The position numbers and the translations under genes are program-made. Positions 46,990-59,253 of a DNA stretch of 64,000 nucleotides are shown one piece after another (positions within the stretch are counted from its first letter, which is position 1; every line of letters begins with the position of its first letter). Source of the stretch: Hydnum rufescens UP504 (Eukaryota; Basidiomycota; Agaricomycetes; Cantharellales; Hydnaceae); assembly GCA_014904985.1 (NCBI GenBank), contig MU128928.1, positions 210,832-274,831 on the forward strand, written 5' to 3'. Below the pieces are notes generated by a model. It was not told where the DNA came from, did not search any database, and was given only the letters and a program-made list of their open reading frames with translations.

Positions 46990-49530
46990 ACTGCAAGTGA
47001 GAATCCCTGGCATTGATCTTTATACCATCGGCTGCTTTACTAAAGCCGATAGAGAAAAAGAAGGCTTCCAACACGCTGAACAGGGAACCGACGATGTGGA
47101 GGATTACGAATATTGAGTAATCCGAACATATCGTGTGGAGGAGCTTTCTGTGGGAGTGACCGAGTCGTCACCTGACCCGTTTGGTTCTGACACCCCGGCC
47201 TTTATTCCCCACCCTATTTACGCAAGGACCCGCTTGAACCCTATTAGGTTTCTTACCAGCTAAAAGGGTCTCTTATGTAATAACCCAAACTTAGTCCTAG
47301 CCTCATTAGGGAAATCACATTACTAAAACAGGCTAGATTTGATTTATAATTAGAAGAGGACCTTAACTGGCAATACATTTCGGACCTAATAGAGTGCGCC
47401 TCTATATTAGGAACCTGCCTAATAGATTCATTGTGCATGCCCCGCCCTGAATTATACCCCGTCCACCGACACGAGTGTAAATCCAACACCTTCCCATACC
47501 CACTTGCTGAGACTAAACAACTAGTGTGGGATAGCAATCAGTGGGAACGAAGCGGACGATTGAAATAGAACGATACACACGCACCGGGCGATTCGGGCTG
47601 TTCCGCGCTTGATTCCGAGACGGCGTCGGCATCCAGGGGCGGCACCTCGGGTTATTCCCGCCACTAATACATTCGGTTACGTACTCCCCGCCCCCCTTCC
47701 CAGTCTCAAGGGGGTGCCCCTGAACAAAAGAATGATCTGGTTAACGTGAATAATATGATCACGACGATTGATACTGCGAGGGAATGTCTGAAATATTGCC
47801 ACGATGTCTTCATTAATAGTACCTACCCTGTGTTCATCGCAGCTGTCATCATCCTCAGAGTTCAGCCATCGCTGGGAATCAGCGTGTCGCGCGCATCCTT
47901 CACTGAATTGATAGCTTTTCTAGAATCTCACCTCTTTTCATCTCTATCCGATGGTTATGTGAGATAGTATTCTTGTTCTGATCAGTGTCTACCACCTATA
48001 TTGCTATATTGAGGGGGATTTTTCTTCGGTCTTCCAATTACTGTAATTCGAAATCAGCTGTTGTGATCGATATAAGACTGGATGTTATTATGGATCTCAT
48101 TATTTAATAATGATAATTCTATTTGCCACCCCTGGGGGTTAGCGCCCACCTCTGCCGAGCCCGTGCCGAGCGTTATTTGAGGCAGTGCAAGGGCGAAATT
48201 ACCCTCAATGATTTTGATTCGAAGCTGACACTCTGGTGACGCTCTCCGTGTGTTTCGGGAATACTGAGATAGCTTTCAAACGATCAGTCCCATAGTCTGC
48301 GTTATTAGGACTTGAGTACGATCTGCGAATTTATCGGGCACTATCCTGGCATGATACCAAACGCAGTGTGAGCGGATCTCCCGTACTGCACCGTGGATCC
48401 GTGCTTATCCTTTTGGCGTGGGAAGACACATTATTTGCACATATTCTTCTTCTGAATCGGCGCTTAAGAGAATTTAAATGATGCTCTGACGTAAGCTCCC
48501 ATGTGGAGGACCGTACCAAATTGCATTCATACGCTGACCCATTCGATAAAGCTGCTGGGAAAAGGGTCCACAATGCCCGATTTCGCCTGAGAATCTGACA
48601 CAAATCCAAGGGTGGGAATCTATTCGCCCTCAAGGCACAGCTCGGGTGAGGCGCTTCGAGTCCCTCAAATTATCGCCTTTGGTCAATACCAAAAGCTTGG
48701 GGAAACACTGCTACGAGGCGTGACGGGCACATTTCTGCAGCAACTGGCCCATTACGCCCCCCTGATCTCCACAGTCCATGATCCCGTCTTACCAAGAGAA
48801 TTGTGAGAGATTTGTGGCCACATTCCAGGAATCCTACCTTGGAGAGGGGAAAGCCGCGGGGATCTCAGATCGGGGGGATGATCGGGCTGCGATGAATGGC
48901 TAGACCGACAGGCCCTCCACTACAAGACAGTACATCCATACCAATCACCACGGCAGATAATCGGTGGTATTTCAATTATAGTTTATATAGGTGTCAATGT
49001 CGGACATGGGAAATCGAGTTAATCAGACGACTACTATAATCCCCTCAACAAAGTCATTTGCGACGAGGATCGGAGATTTTGAGGAGCGTGTGTAAATCTC
49101 GAGGTCATCGAGTTAGATACCATTTTCAGATCTCGAAATGGGATTTGAACTCGGGGGGAGGTGATTTTCCTAGCCCAGAGATCATTCACCATCTTCCCAC
49201 CCAATTCATTGTTCCGAGAGAGACGCACCGGAGCATTTCTAACCCCCACCACCCTTGTCTTCTCAATCAACTTGCTCAATGAGGTCGCCTAGATTAAGGA
49301 ACCGCCACCCACTAAATCTGTGGCTGGCCCCAAGCTTGCCAAAGCTGTTCGTGACATCTTCCTGGGCCGGCGGGGGTACACAATTGCACCCAAGCTGTGA
49401 ATTGTTGGGGTAGTACTTCGAGCCGATTGAGATTTGCTGGTTGTGCGTTACCCACCACGTGAGAATACGCCGCGAGTTGCCGTGCGACGCGAGCAATTCT
49501 GGACCACTCAGGCGGGGTAAAACGGTCTGT
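46990..49530. other. Gene-poor stretch; nothing recognisable
   Basis: Short frames on both strands without family resemblance. Around 47240-47480 the composition turns AT-rich with fragments like decayed transposon (CCTAGCCTCATTAGGG). A T-loop-like motif near 49140 does not fold into a tRNA. No long repeat was seen. Confidence 0.4.
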
Positions 49531-49549
49531 TTCCAGTGTCCCGACGTCC

Positions 49550-50413
49550 ATGCGTCAGGTCCTCCTGGATCCAGTCGACCAGCTAGATGTTCTTTCCCAA
49601 AACCTTCTGCGTTCCTTAGCACCCCCAGCGTCGAGCACGTCGAAGCTCCCACTCGCGCCCACCATCTCTTCTTTCCTTGACTGCGATGCCAGACTTGCAG
49701 ATGCGGTACAAGAAGCCCGGGTACACCAATCGAAGCAGCGTGAGATCGATGAGCTGACCGCCGAGGTCTTGGAGCTCGACAGCCACCTACGAGAAATCAT
49801 TACTTTTTTGGCCGATGGAAAAGATATGCTGGCGGAAATCATCGCGCAGGGCGACGAACGGCTTCAAGCGATTGAGCTGGCCTCCAAAGGTGCAATCAAA
49901 AAATCTTCTTATTACGAATCCGCTTACCCCTTGCTCCCATTGTTTAATCTAGGCGACGTCTCTTATAGCGTAGCGTTGGGTTATGCGTCCATTCTCGCCA
50001 ATTTCACCTCTGCACCCCCTACCATGGATCTCCAGCATCCTGATAAGCCTTTCGATGTTGCCTTCCGCCCCCCCTTCCCCACAGAGGAAATGATGCGCAA
50101 GGGGAAGATGAATGAGGAAGCTCCGCTTGGATCCTTGGGCGAGACTCGCGAAGTCGGTCGACGTGAGTGGTATCATTTGAATTTCCCTTTAATATTCATC
50201 GATGTCATGTTTCCGAGGTGGTCACCTCACAACAATGCCTTCTTCGTTACAGCTCTATCTCCCTCTGCCATTCCACAACGGCCATCCAATGCAGATCAGT
50301 ACTCTCAGCAAAGTCATGCACTGGCCCAGGGGGTTCCCACGCAATATTCTACATATAATCATCACCCACCCTCAGGCGATCTTTTCGACCTTGATCTCAA
50401 TCCAGACTTTTGA
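49550..50413 (+). CDS. MED4: Mediator complex subunit 4
   Basis: Three exons (49550-49889, 49974-50162, 50253-50413) join into 229 codons. It starts MRQVLLDPVDQLDVLSQNLL. The middle is a coiled coil (QREIDELTAEVLELDSHLRE then EIIAQGDERLQAIELASK) followed by the Med4 signature LGYASILANFTSAPP. The C-terminus is FDLDLNPDF, a common ending of fungal Med4. Med4 is an essential middle-module subunit paired with Med9/Med7, linking transcription factors to RNA polymerase II in the nucleus. The acceptor at 49971-49973 (TAG) was chosen because it restores the YAS...FTSAPP frame. It is intact. Confidence 0.88.
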   Translation: MRQVLLDPVDQLDVLSQNLLRSLAPPASSTSKLPLAPTISSFLDCDARLADAVQEARVHQSKQREIDELTAEVLELDSHLREIITFLADGKDMLAEIIAQGDERLQAIELASKGAIKKSSYYESAYPLLPLFNLGDVSYSVALGYASILANFTSAPPTMDLQHPDKPFDVAFRPPFPTEEMMRKGKMNEEAPLGSLGETREVGRREWYHLNFPLIFIDVMFPRWSPHNNAFFVTALSPSAIPQRPSNADQYSQQSHALAQGVPTQYSTYNHHPPSGDLFDLDLNPDF

Positions 50414-50419
50414 AATCGA

Positions 50420-51370
50420 CCCCACCACACATATTACTGCCATCGTAGTCGGGAATGAAAGGTGTGCTTTCTGGTGGCTTCCGGTGGCTTCCTCATGTGT
50501 TCTATCTCAGCACTATTCTTTATATTATACCCACGAGTTCACCGGCAGGCTTTGCAAGGGGTTCAGCCTATTGCTTGTTGTCATGCATCCGGTCAATGAT
50601 ATCAAATATGTTCCCAGCCAGAGGGGTTGCCATGTTGAGACCGACATCGGAGAAGGGTCAGAGGCAATTGGCAAGGCCCCCCGCACTGATGCTCCTGGCG
50701 ACTGTAAAGACCTGAAGGATACAACCAGGGGAGCTTGACGGGAATTGGGTAGCAAAGCACGAGTCAAACTGAGGCGAGATATTCGGAGGGTAATATGTTT
50801 GGAACATCATAACAAAAGGCGACATAGTGTTGGCCACTGAGTCGCATGTTGTCGCCAACAACTGGTGAAAGATGAAATGCGAGGGGCTCGTCCTAACCCA
50901 AAGCCACGGAACATCGCATGATTTACAAGCTAGTCGTAAGGGCATCCGCAGTCTAAGCAGTCTAAGCATGCTCCTAGTAAGGCTTGGAGGGCCCATCTAG
51001 ATGCAAGTCTACCCTGAACCGAAGGGGCGGGAGGAACTGGGGGCGGTAACTACACTCACAGTCTCTGTATCGATTGCAAAGCTAACGAGTGCCGTGGGTA
51101 CATTTATCGGGACTGACCCAATATAAGATTGTGTATCATGCATGGTATACATTCTGATTCGCGCGGGAGTACCATGCCGTTATTCCCCCGAGTCTTTCTC
51201 TTTCTTCGCTTTCGGCCGTTGGCTGCACAGTATGTGTTGCTGCGATCGTAGATAAAGATTCCGATTGGCCCATCCGCACAGCTCAAGGGCAACCACGATC
51301 AAGAAGGAATCATCGATCCCAAAGAGTTTGTGCATTACTGTAAAAGTACATGGCCAAGGAGCGGACTCAC
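50420..51370. other. Intergenic stretch with minus-strand ORF remnants
   Basis: Minus-strand frames between about 51060 and 50570 (SNTMSPFVMMFQTYYPPNIS-like, then NMATPLAGNIFDIIDRMHDN) look protein-like and may be remnants of a small gene with stops. I cannot assign a family. Confidence 0.3.
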
Positions 51371-51375
51371 AAGCT

Positions 51376-52505
51376 CTACCCTGCAATAAAATCTCTCACA
51401 CCAGACCGTGCACTTAAAAGGGCCCAATACTGCGCCAATCCCTCATCCAGTCCCGATTCCATGGCTAACTCGGACTCCGATCGACGTCCATCGGAGGCGT
51501 CGAGATCAGGCCCACGTAAGAATAGTTTATCCATGGCTGCGGAAGACGTCGGGAGCGAGGCAGGAACGACAGTGAGAAGTGATAGCAGGGAAGATAGTGT
51601 AAGTGTGGACTGTGAGTGAGAGGCTATCAAGGATGATGGCAGTGTGGAGGTATTCTGTCCAGATGCGGGAGATATCGATGTGAATGGATGTGACGACGAC
51701 GTGAGAGTCAATGCGTGCATAGCAAGTTGTTTAAGAAACGCCTATGAAAGTAAGGAAAGAATGAACTTCATGAATAGTTGAAGCAATGAACGGCGTACTT
51801 CAATGGCGGCAGTGGCAAGAGCTGCTACAGGTCGTGACGTAGTGAGATTGTGTTGAGATGCAATTAGAGATATGCGTTCAGTAAGATTTTGGTGGCTGGG
51901 CAATGTTCGCGAGGTGGAGCTGAGCTGAATAGGTACACGAGTGCCAGGAGGATCTAAACTCGAGAGCAATCAAGGGGTGATCTAACATTTCATCATAAAC
52001 CAACCCACTCTTCCCCTCTGGTCGAAGCATAATGGCTCGTTCGAGACTGATTTCGTCGTCGTACCAACTGGGTGCGGGACCAGACCCACCGGTGGGGGCG
52101 AGGGCCCGTAATCGTTCCCGCTCCTGTTTTCGGATTCCCACGATCCATCTTCGCAGTCTGGGGGGTGGGTCCTGGTGTGGCATCAGTTTACGGCGCTTCC
52201 GTGCCGGAAGATTCGAGCCCGCGTTTGGATCGAAGGCTGGATCACGACGAGATACCACCATCATGGACATTATGAGGGAATTGTGGAGTTTCACTGAAAG
52301 AGGATTGGTATGAGGGTCACGTTCAATTCACGACAAGGAGTCACGCACCAAGCTCTGGGGTATCGATCCATTTTCGCACGATGCGCTCGAACTCGCTGCG
52401 CGAGACTTTCCCACTGAGGAAGTCGGAGAGAGATCGCCAGTATGGAAGACCATTCGATCCCAACGCCGCCCCTAGTTGGGCTTTGATAGTGCTTGCACTT
52501 TCCAT
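51376..52505 (-). CDS. HFI1: SAGA complex subunit HFI1/ADA1 (Tad1 domain)
   Basis: Four exons (52505-52349, 52293-52009, 51953-51799, 51741-51376) give 320 residues. It starts MESASTIKAQLGAALGSNGL. The N-terminal SAGA-Tad1 block includes YWRSLSDFLSGKVSRSEFER and WIDTPELV-KLHNSLIMSMM. Then follow RKRRKLMPHQDPPPRLRRWI, LPSHQNLTERISLIASQHNL and LAMHALTLTSSSHPFTSI, matching the histone-fold half of Ada1/TADA1. It scaffolds the SAGA core in the nucleus together with TAF12, and TAF10 (also in this window) sits in the same core. The exon 2 donor GTGGGT at 52008 was chosen because it alone restores the frame. The C-terminal end GVRDFIAG followed by TAG may be an early stop; homologues can run on. Confidence 0.82.
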
Positions 52506-53230
52506 TACTACGCCTCGGCAACTCCCGGAGGCGGCAATTACCAAATATGGCTGTAGAGACGTATGGGCGACGGTGGCATCATGTTACGATATCCATGAAC
52601 TTTCCACTTGTAAGTGACCCGCGAACCTGGTAAATACTCACTTCGAGAGTATCCGCTGCTATACCTGAGCGAGGCTGCCCCGATTCAGCTTGATTGTAGT
52701 CCCGTAACTATTGAGCATTTTACCCTGTCAATGCCCGCTTGCAGAACAAGTCCCCTGATGCCCGTAATGGCCATGGTCAGATGCCTTCACATTGAAAAGC
52801 ACGCATATCACCTCTCACGAGACAGTTGACCGAACAGAACCCTCTTCTGCCATGGCGATAGAAATCTTCACAAGCAAGGATCAAGATCGAAGAGCCAAAC
52901 TTCCAATGTCTGAGAGGGTTTTCGACTGGGGCTTGCCTTCTCAAGTAATGATGATGCGCCAGAAGAATGAGAGGCTTCAAAGGATCTGTAAAGCCCACAG
53001 GTGGAGACACATGTATATATACAGAATACAGGGGGCGCTCATGGCGCATCATCCTGAACAAATACATGAAATCACCGTTTAGCACGATGCAAGACCCACT
53101 TCACACTCGTTTTGGTCCCCCGTGGAGAAGGCGGGTCCTGATCAGAAGGCGAAGATGACAGAACCTTAGGAGTAGTCTCATCTGCAGCCCTAGAAGCTAT
53201 CCATGCAGAGGCCCCCTCCTCTGTGCATTC

Positions 53231-54290
53231 ATCCTGGTCTAAGAGGAGAGTCGCGCCAACCAGGCACCCGATGGGGGTTTTCGGGGCGGTCTGGGGACGT
53301 CTCTTTGCCGCACTGTCGTTGTAGAGGACATCGAGTCAGACCTTGATCGCCGAGGGCGGTATTTCTCGGCAAAGTCAGATGGATTTAGAGATAGAGCTAC
53401 TGCTGTAGGTGAGCGGAGAACCGTTGCGTTGGCATCGGCAAGCACTGGTTCCCTTCTTTCTCATTCCGCGCATCTTTACTGAGAGGGGAGTCTTCTCCTG
53501 TTCCGATAGTCACCTCGCGGTACGCGGTGCGAACGACACGCCACGCATCTTGTCGCACCAACGCTCGCAGTCGTCGCAAGACAAGGTCTAAGGTCCTTTC
53601 TCGCACTCCTCCGAGACCGTAAATGTGTTCGGGTGTTGGAACCTGTTTGGGCCCATAATGTTCAATCGCCTGGATGTGCAAGGGATTTGTAGGAAGTGCG
53701 AGTTGATGTAGGGCGGCGTAGTTTGCGCGACGCATTGCCGTTGCGACAGCTGCAGCATACATCCGTATGTGAGGACGAATGGAAGCGACAACTGTGCGGC
53801 GGCTGCGCAAAGCAGCATAAAAGGCACTTTGAGAGGGGTAGTGCGAAATCAAGAGATCTAGGAGGTGCAACAGCACAATCCCATTTCGTTGATCAACGTA
53901 TTCCGGCGGATTAGATCCGTCTGAATCCGTCGCCACAGGGTAGATCTCATTTACCATGTCCCAAAGTATTGGGGAAGCTTGTGGTAGATCACGGTAATTG
54001 ATGCTTAAGAGAGCAGAGGCCTCGTATACTAACCAAGATGAGGATTGCAGTGAGAAACAAGGAAAGCACATTATTAGCATGAGGTAGGCGCGGAGAGCCT
54101 CACTTTCGGTGGCAAAAGCATCTCGTCGTTTGGAAGATACGATCCCCTCTCGCAACTTCCCTATCAGACGGAAATCAGCGGACCGCGGCTGGATGGAAAA
54201 ATGTTTTACAGACTAAACATGATCAATACACTCTGTTCCATCTCCTCCTGTGCACGTGGGGGGTTGGTTGCTGGTCTCAAAGGATACTTC
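53231..54290 (-). CDS. Possible SAC3/GANP-like protein, frame partly broken
   Basis: Minus-strand blocks: YPLRPATNPPRAQEEMEQ (about 54285-54230), KHFSIQPRSADFRLIGKLRE then GIVSSKRRDAFATESEALRA, an intron, YEASALLSINYRDLPQASPI, DQRNGIVLLHLLDLLISHYP, and the long helix AAAVATAMRRANYAALHQLA. A further helix RLRALVRQDAWRVVRTAYRE follows, and a C-terminal Ser/Arg/Pro-rich tail ends about 53231. A run of helices around a RANYAALHQL segment is reminiscent of the SAC3/GANP domain (NYxxFFxL), which couples SAGA/TREX-2 to mRNA export, but the match is weak. Frame changes are needed near 54230 and 53450, so the gene may be decayed or may have introns I misread. Confidence 0.4.
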
Positions 54291-54735
54291 TCATGATGGA
54301 CCTTAAGCTGTGAGATCCTGTAGTGAGCATAGGATCCGTGGAATACTTCCGATATTTCCACCTTCTCAAAGATGTAATCTCGATACTCTTCTTGAATAGG
54401 ATATTTCGTGAGACTGGAAAGACATCATGTTTATACCTGTTTCCCAACTATCCATGGGAATACACATACGCATCTCCACCAGGATCAAGCCCACTGCTAC
54501 GACTCACTGAGGGATAAACCGCATATTATTTGCAGCATTTCTGGTGGTCTCCTTCGTCCGGCGCTCCGTCCTGGGGCGTGAGGAAGAGGAGGAAGGGGAG
54601 GGGGGAGGTAGTGGTGCCGGCATGGTCCGACGTGTGTGAATTCATTTCCCAAGTTTGCTCACGCCACGTACCTTCAAATCCCCAATCGATTACTTCATGC
54701 TGGGCACACTGCTGTCTCGGTGTCGCAGGGAACAT

Positions 54736-57700
54736 ATGAAATTCGTCCTAGTGGCCTTCTTTTTAATTACTCTCTCAAGCGTCATAGTCCATGCTGCCCC
54801 GGAAGTCCCCAGTCATGAGCGCCAAACACCATCTGAACCCTCAGTAGTCGAGGAAAACAAGGCACGTTGCATATGCATTATTTTTCCTCTCTGTCCAATT
54901 CTTATTTGGGGTCTCAGGTTCCATATGACAGAGCGTCTGAAGCGCAAAGTGCCTACAATCAAGCAATGCAAACACTGCAGTCGCTTGAACCACCCCCAAC
55001 AAATGCACCCTTTACATCTCCCCAATCAACACCCTCTTTTTTGACGTCCTTATTTCCTAATGCTCAAGGACCTATCGCTACTGGAATCCGCATATTTTAT
55101 AGGCTTAAATCCCATAAGTGGATTCCAAGATGGTTATCTGGCAAGTTTGATCGAATGAATGACGACCACGGCTGGGGGCTATTTCGGACTGCACCCAAGG
55201 ATGTAACTGGAGGAAAAGCTTTGAAGGTCCTGGACTTGTTGGAACACGCTGTCGACCTCGGGAATCTGGACGCCGTATACATGCTAGCCCATGTTTCCCT
55301 CTTTCCCCCACCATCCCTGCCTCTGAATGCGTCCCGCGCCTTCCATTATTTTGACGTACATGCCGAGACTACCGGTAATGCGACATCTCAAGCCACAGTA
55401 GCCTTCTTCTACGCTACTGGTTATGAAGACGTTGTTGAGGTGGACCAGGCCAAAGCGTTGCTGTATTATACCTTCGCAGCACACAACAACCACCAAGGCG
55501 CCGCGATGGTGCTTGGCTATCGAAATTGGGCTGGAATCGGGGTGAACTGAGAATTGTATGGCTGCTCTGGAATGGTACGAATCAGCGGCAGAATCAGCTA
55601 TGGCCCATTATCTCTCGGGTCCCATAGGCGGACGTACCCTCCCAAGAACGCTGACACACATCTCGGATCTTGATGGTGGTGTTTATGGGCCTGGTGCCAG
55701 TGTGGCCTCCACTGGGTTGAACGCCTATCGTGCTGTCATCAAAGCCGCGAAATCACGCGGCACGGGTGAGACGTGGGATGACCTTCTCGAGTTTTATCAG
55801 GTTCGGACGATCCTATCTCATTGTATCCCGTCTGACTGACAAAGACATGCAGTTTCACGCGGACCGCGAAGAGGTTGAATATGCCTTTCGCCTTGGGAAG
55901 ATCTATTATCAAGGCAGCATTTATTCCCCTCCAGGCGGGATAGCATCGGGGGCCGAGGGCGTGGGTGCACTTCCACATGACTTCATGCGAGCCAAGTTTT
56001 ACTTCCTCAAAATTGCGCGGCATGTCTGGCCTCCGCAACCACTCAACAGTCCCAAGAGAAACATACACTTGACGAGGAAGGAAGGAGTGGACGAGAATAC
56101 GATGATCACAGCCTCGGCGGCCGCGGCTTACCTCGGCCGTATGTATCTCCGCGGCGAAGGGGTCAAACAAGACGCCAAGATCGCAAAAATATGGTTTGAG
56201 CGCGGGTCTGAATTTAACGACAAGGAATGCCACAATGGTCTTGGAATCATTTGGCGAGATGGTCTAGTGGATAATAAAGTCGATGAGAAGACTGCGAACG
56301 AATACTTCCTCGCCGCTGCTAGTCAAGACCTGGCAGAGGCTCAGGTGAACTTGGGGAAATACCACTACAGTATGTGTTTTACGTGGGCTTTTTCATCTTC
56401 CAGGAACCTAACCGTTGGTCAAGATCGAGGTGAATATCCCTTTGCGATCAAATACTTTGAAGCAGCAATCCGCCATGGTTCTCCTTTCGAAGTGTTCTAT
56501 TACATAGCATCAGTTCACGCCCGGCGTGCAATGGATCCCCAGTCTACGCCGTCTCTCAGCGCGGGTTCGTGCGGTGTTGCCGTTTCTTTCTATAAACTAG
56601 TTGCCGAGCGAGGGTCTTGGCGCACAGACCTTGTGGGCGAAGCCGAGCGGCTGTGGAGTTCTGGCGGGGAGGCCGAGAAGCGGGCTGCCAAATTACGGTG
56701 GTGGATGGCAGCTGAACAAGGCCTCGAAGTTGCACAAAACAACCTAGCTTATGTTCTCGACCAACGTAAGCATACATGCTGAGTTACTCCTCGGGGTTCG
56801 AGCTCATCTCTTATTATCCTAACGATATAGATAAAAGTATGCTACGGTTGCCGAACAGTGAAAAACCCTCGAATTGGACTGCGCGTCTAGCACTCATACA
56901 ATGGACCCGGTCTGCCGCCCAACATGATGTCGACGCCTTGGTAAAAGTGGGCGATTATTATTATCATGGGCTTGGTGTCGATGACGAACCCCAAGAGCTG
57001 CGCTGGGAGAAAGCTGCCGGATATTATCTCAGTGCCGTCGACACTCAACGGAGTGCTCTTGCAATGTGGAATCTGGGGTGGATGTACGAGAATGGCATGG
57101 GAGTCAATAAGGTCCGCGCTTATTTGGTATATTGATTGAATAGATCCCTCTGATGTGTCCCACAACCAGGATTACCATCTCGCAAAGAGATATTATGACA
57201 TGGCTTTGGATACGAACAGTGAAGCTTATCTCCCGGTTCTCTTGTCCCTCGTCAAGCTCCACATTCAGAGTCTCTGGTACACCCTTTCTGGGGGTCGAAA
57301 TAAAGGTCTCACCCTTTGGGGCATCGACAGCAGGGATGACGACCAATGGTATCTCGGGAAAGCACGCGATGAATTCGCGAAACGCTGGCGGGGCCGGAAG
57401 GGATCCACTGCTAGCGCGGCTGGGACCCTTGATGCCAACCAGGAGGGAGGGGCGCTTGAATCCGACGATCCTGTGCAATGGGCGAAAGACCAAAAGGATG
57501 CCGAGATTGAGCGAGCGCGTGCAGAAGAGGAGGCATACGAACGCGGGGACTTCTTCTCTGGAGACTTCTTGGCTACGGGCAATCCACGTCGTTACGATGG
57601 GGATGGTGACCGAGAGGACGAATTCTGGGAAACATTATTCCTTGTGGCTCTGTGCATGGCGATTTCTGCGCTCATATTTGTTCGTGGGAGGTACGTGGCC

Positions 57701-57937
57701 CGAGCCGAGATGGAGCGACGGAGACATACAGAACGAGGCACGGCTACTCCTCGACCCCAAGCGACTCAGGGAAACCGTCCCCCTGGAGGAGCTGCCCCAG
57801 AACCTGACCCACAGGGTCAGCCGCCTGGCGAAGACGATGGGCGACCGCACGACCGCCCACGACCGCATCCCATTGATGATATTTTGCCCGAAATCGGACT
57901 CTTTCCTCCAGGCGAGGAGCCGCCAGATGATCGATAA
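54736..57937 (+). CDS. HRD3: HRD3/SEL1L-type ERAD adaptor with Sel1 repeats
   Basis: Six exons (54736-54861, 54918-55800, 55853-56369, 56424-56765, 56831-57111, 57170-57937). MKFVLVAFFLITLSSVIVHA is a signal peptide. Many Sel1-like (TPR-type) repeats follow: KALKVLDLLEHAVDLGNLDA, ATVAFFYATGYEDVVEVDQA, AYLGRMYLRGEGVKQDAKIA, GLGIIWRDGLVDNKVDEKTA and MWNLGWMYENGMGVNK-DYHL. The last exon has one transmembrane segment (FLVALCMAISALIFVRG) and a Pro/Arg/acidic cytosolic tail. This architecture is that of Hrd3/SEL1L, which presents misfolded luminal proteins to the HRD1 ubiquitin ligase in the ER membrane. Summed exons are 2917 nt, one too many: the T at 55548 (or a neighbour) creates a TGA, and skipping one base restores 971 codons. 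The first intron uses a GC donor (AAG|GCACGT). Confidence 0.88.
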
Positions 57938-58122
57938 AAGTATATCACCCATATCTATTATATCATAGAACTTTGCATTCGCTCACTTGTACCTCGCATG
58001 TATACCATTGCATCTCGCTGAACCTGGATAATTTTCAGAATGTTGGGAGGCTCAAAGCGGTACATGGGTTACATAGGGGGGGGGGGGGGGCATATTGACA
58101 GTAACATAATGACATGAGGATT

Positions 58123-58818
58123 CTACAAAGAGAAATCGGGTTTACGGGCGCTGATACCATATTCCGTGAGAGCAGAGGTCAGGTCGTCCATGGTCAAAAC
58201 CGTTTTGCTCTTGTCCTAAAGGGGGGACGGGTAATGAGGATTTGTCCATACAAAGAAATTTCCTTCGACGATAAGCTTACCCTTGCAGAAGAAGTAGTTC
58301 CGGCACCGCTTTTGTCCACCCTGGGTCTCCCGGGCGCAACAGCATTGGTGCGAAGACGGGCATGCTGGAATGCGTCAGCAGCAATGTCTGAAACGAATTT
58401 CTGAGCTGCAAGTGATAGCAACCGTTTTCTAAATCCATGCCGTTTAATCAGATGACAGAGTTGCATGAAGGTCTTGATTCAGGCAGCACAACCATCGCGA
58501 AACGCGCGCTTACAGTCGAACGTCATCGCATTCGAACCCGACACGCTGAAGATAATAATCGGTGACCTCGTTAGGTATCTAATGGTGGCGAATCAGTAAA
58601 TTCATGTGTGCCGCATTAACGCGCATGTGAGGAGCTGGGCTCACTAAGGGCTCATAATCGTCCAACATCAGCATGAATTCAGCCAGCGTCCTATCCTTTC
58701 TGGCAAGCTCATCGGCACGTCTTGTTGCGGAAGTGGCTTCTGGAGCAGGCACTCCGTTTGTATTAGCAGTAGACGCGCCCGCCTGCGGGCGTCCAGATTG
58801 GTCATCTTGAGACGCCAT
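58123..58818 (-). CDS. TAF10: TFIID/SAGA subunit TAF10
   Basis: Four exons (58818-58645, 58578-58514, 58428-58281, 58215-58123) give 159 residues. After a disordered start (MASQDDQSGRPQAG) comes RKDRTLAEFMLMLDDYEPL, IPNEVTDYYLQRVGFECDDV, RLKRLLSLAAQKFVSDIAAD then AFQHARLRTN, and DKSKTVLTMDDLTSALTEYG with the terminal ISARKPDFSL. This is the TAF10 histone fold. TAF10 pairs with TAF3/TAF8 in TFIID and with SPT7 in SAGA. It is convergent with HRD3, the stop codons lying ~185 bp apart with a long G-run between. It is intact and of normal length for fungi. Confidence 0.92.
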
Positions 58819-58819
58819 T

Positions 58820-59250
58820 CCAACTGAGCTGGATCTGTCGGGACGGAAGCAGGCTATTCGGCAGTCCCCGAGGATGTCAGCTATAAAAATTTCGCCATCG
58901 TCCTCCTCTTCCTGCAGCTCCTCTCATTGACTCTGGTGAGTATCCGGCTCAGTCATCCTGTTTCCCTCCCTTTTTTGTTCCAAATGATGCTTGAGGCATT
59001 TGGCTTTAGTCCAACCCGGGCGGTGCAGAAAATTACTCGCTACCTACTGGCCCTTTCTCTCGCTTTGGCGAGGGTTGGGGCCTGCTCCTCTGATATTCAC
59101 CATTCTTCTCGAGTCTCTCCTTTGAAGTAACTGTCCCTAACGAACTCGACTCAATCTCTCCCCAGATCCCACTTCTCGAGAGTTCAGCTCTGATTTGATT
59201 CAACAACAGCTAGTCTAAGTTCAGGGTATCATGCGAATAAACATATTCTG
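58820..59250. other. Short intergenic region between TAF10 and the debranching-enzyme gene
   Basis: A 67-codon plus frame (58927-59130) is Leu-rich but unlike any family I know. I see no other feature. It probably holds the TAF10 promoter and the debranching-enzyme 3' UTR. Confidence 0.4.
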
Positions 59251-59253
59251 TAT

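Noticed and set aside
49135..49160. T-loop-like GGATTTGAACTC motif suggesting a minus-strand tRNA
   Set aside because: The flanking five bases do not pair as a T stem and no acceptor, D or anticodon arms can be found around it.
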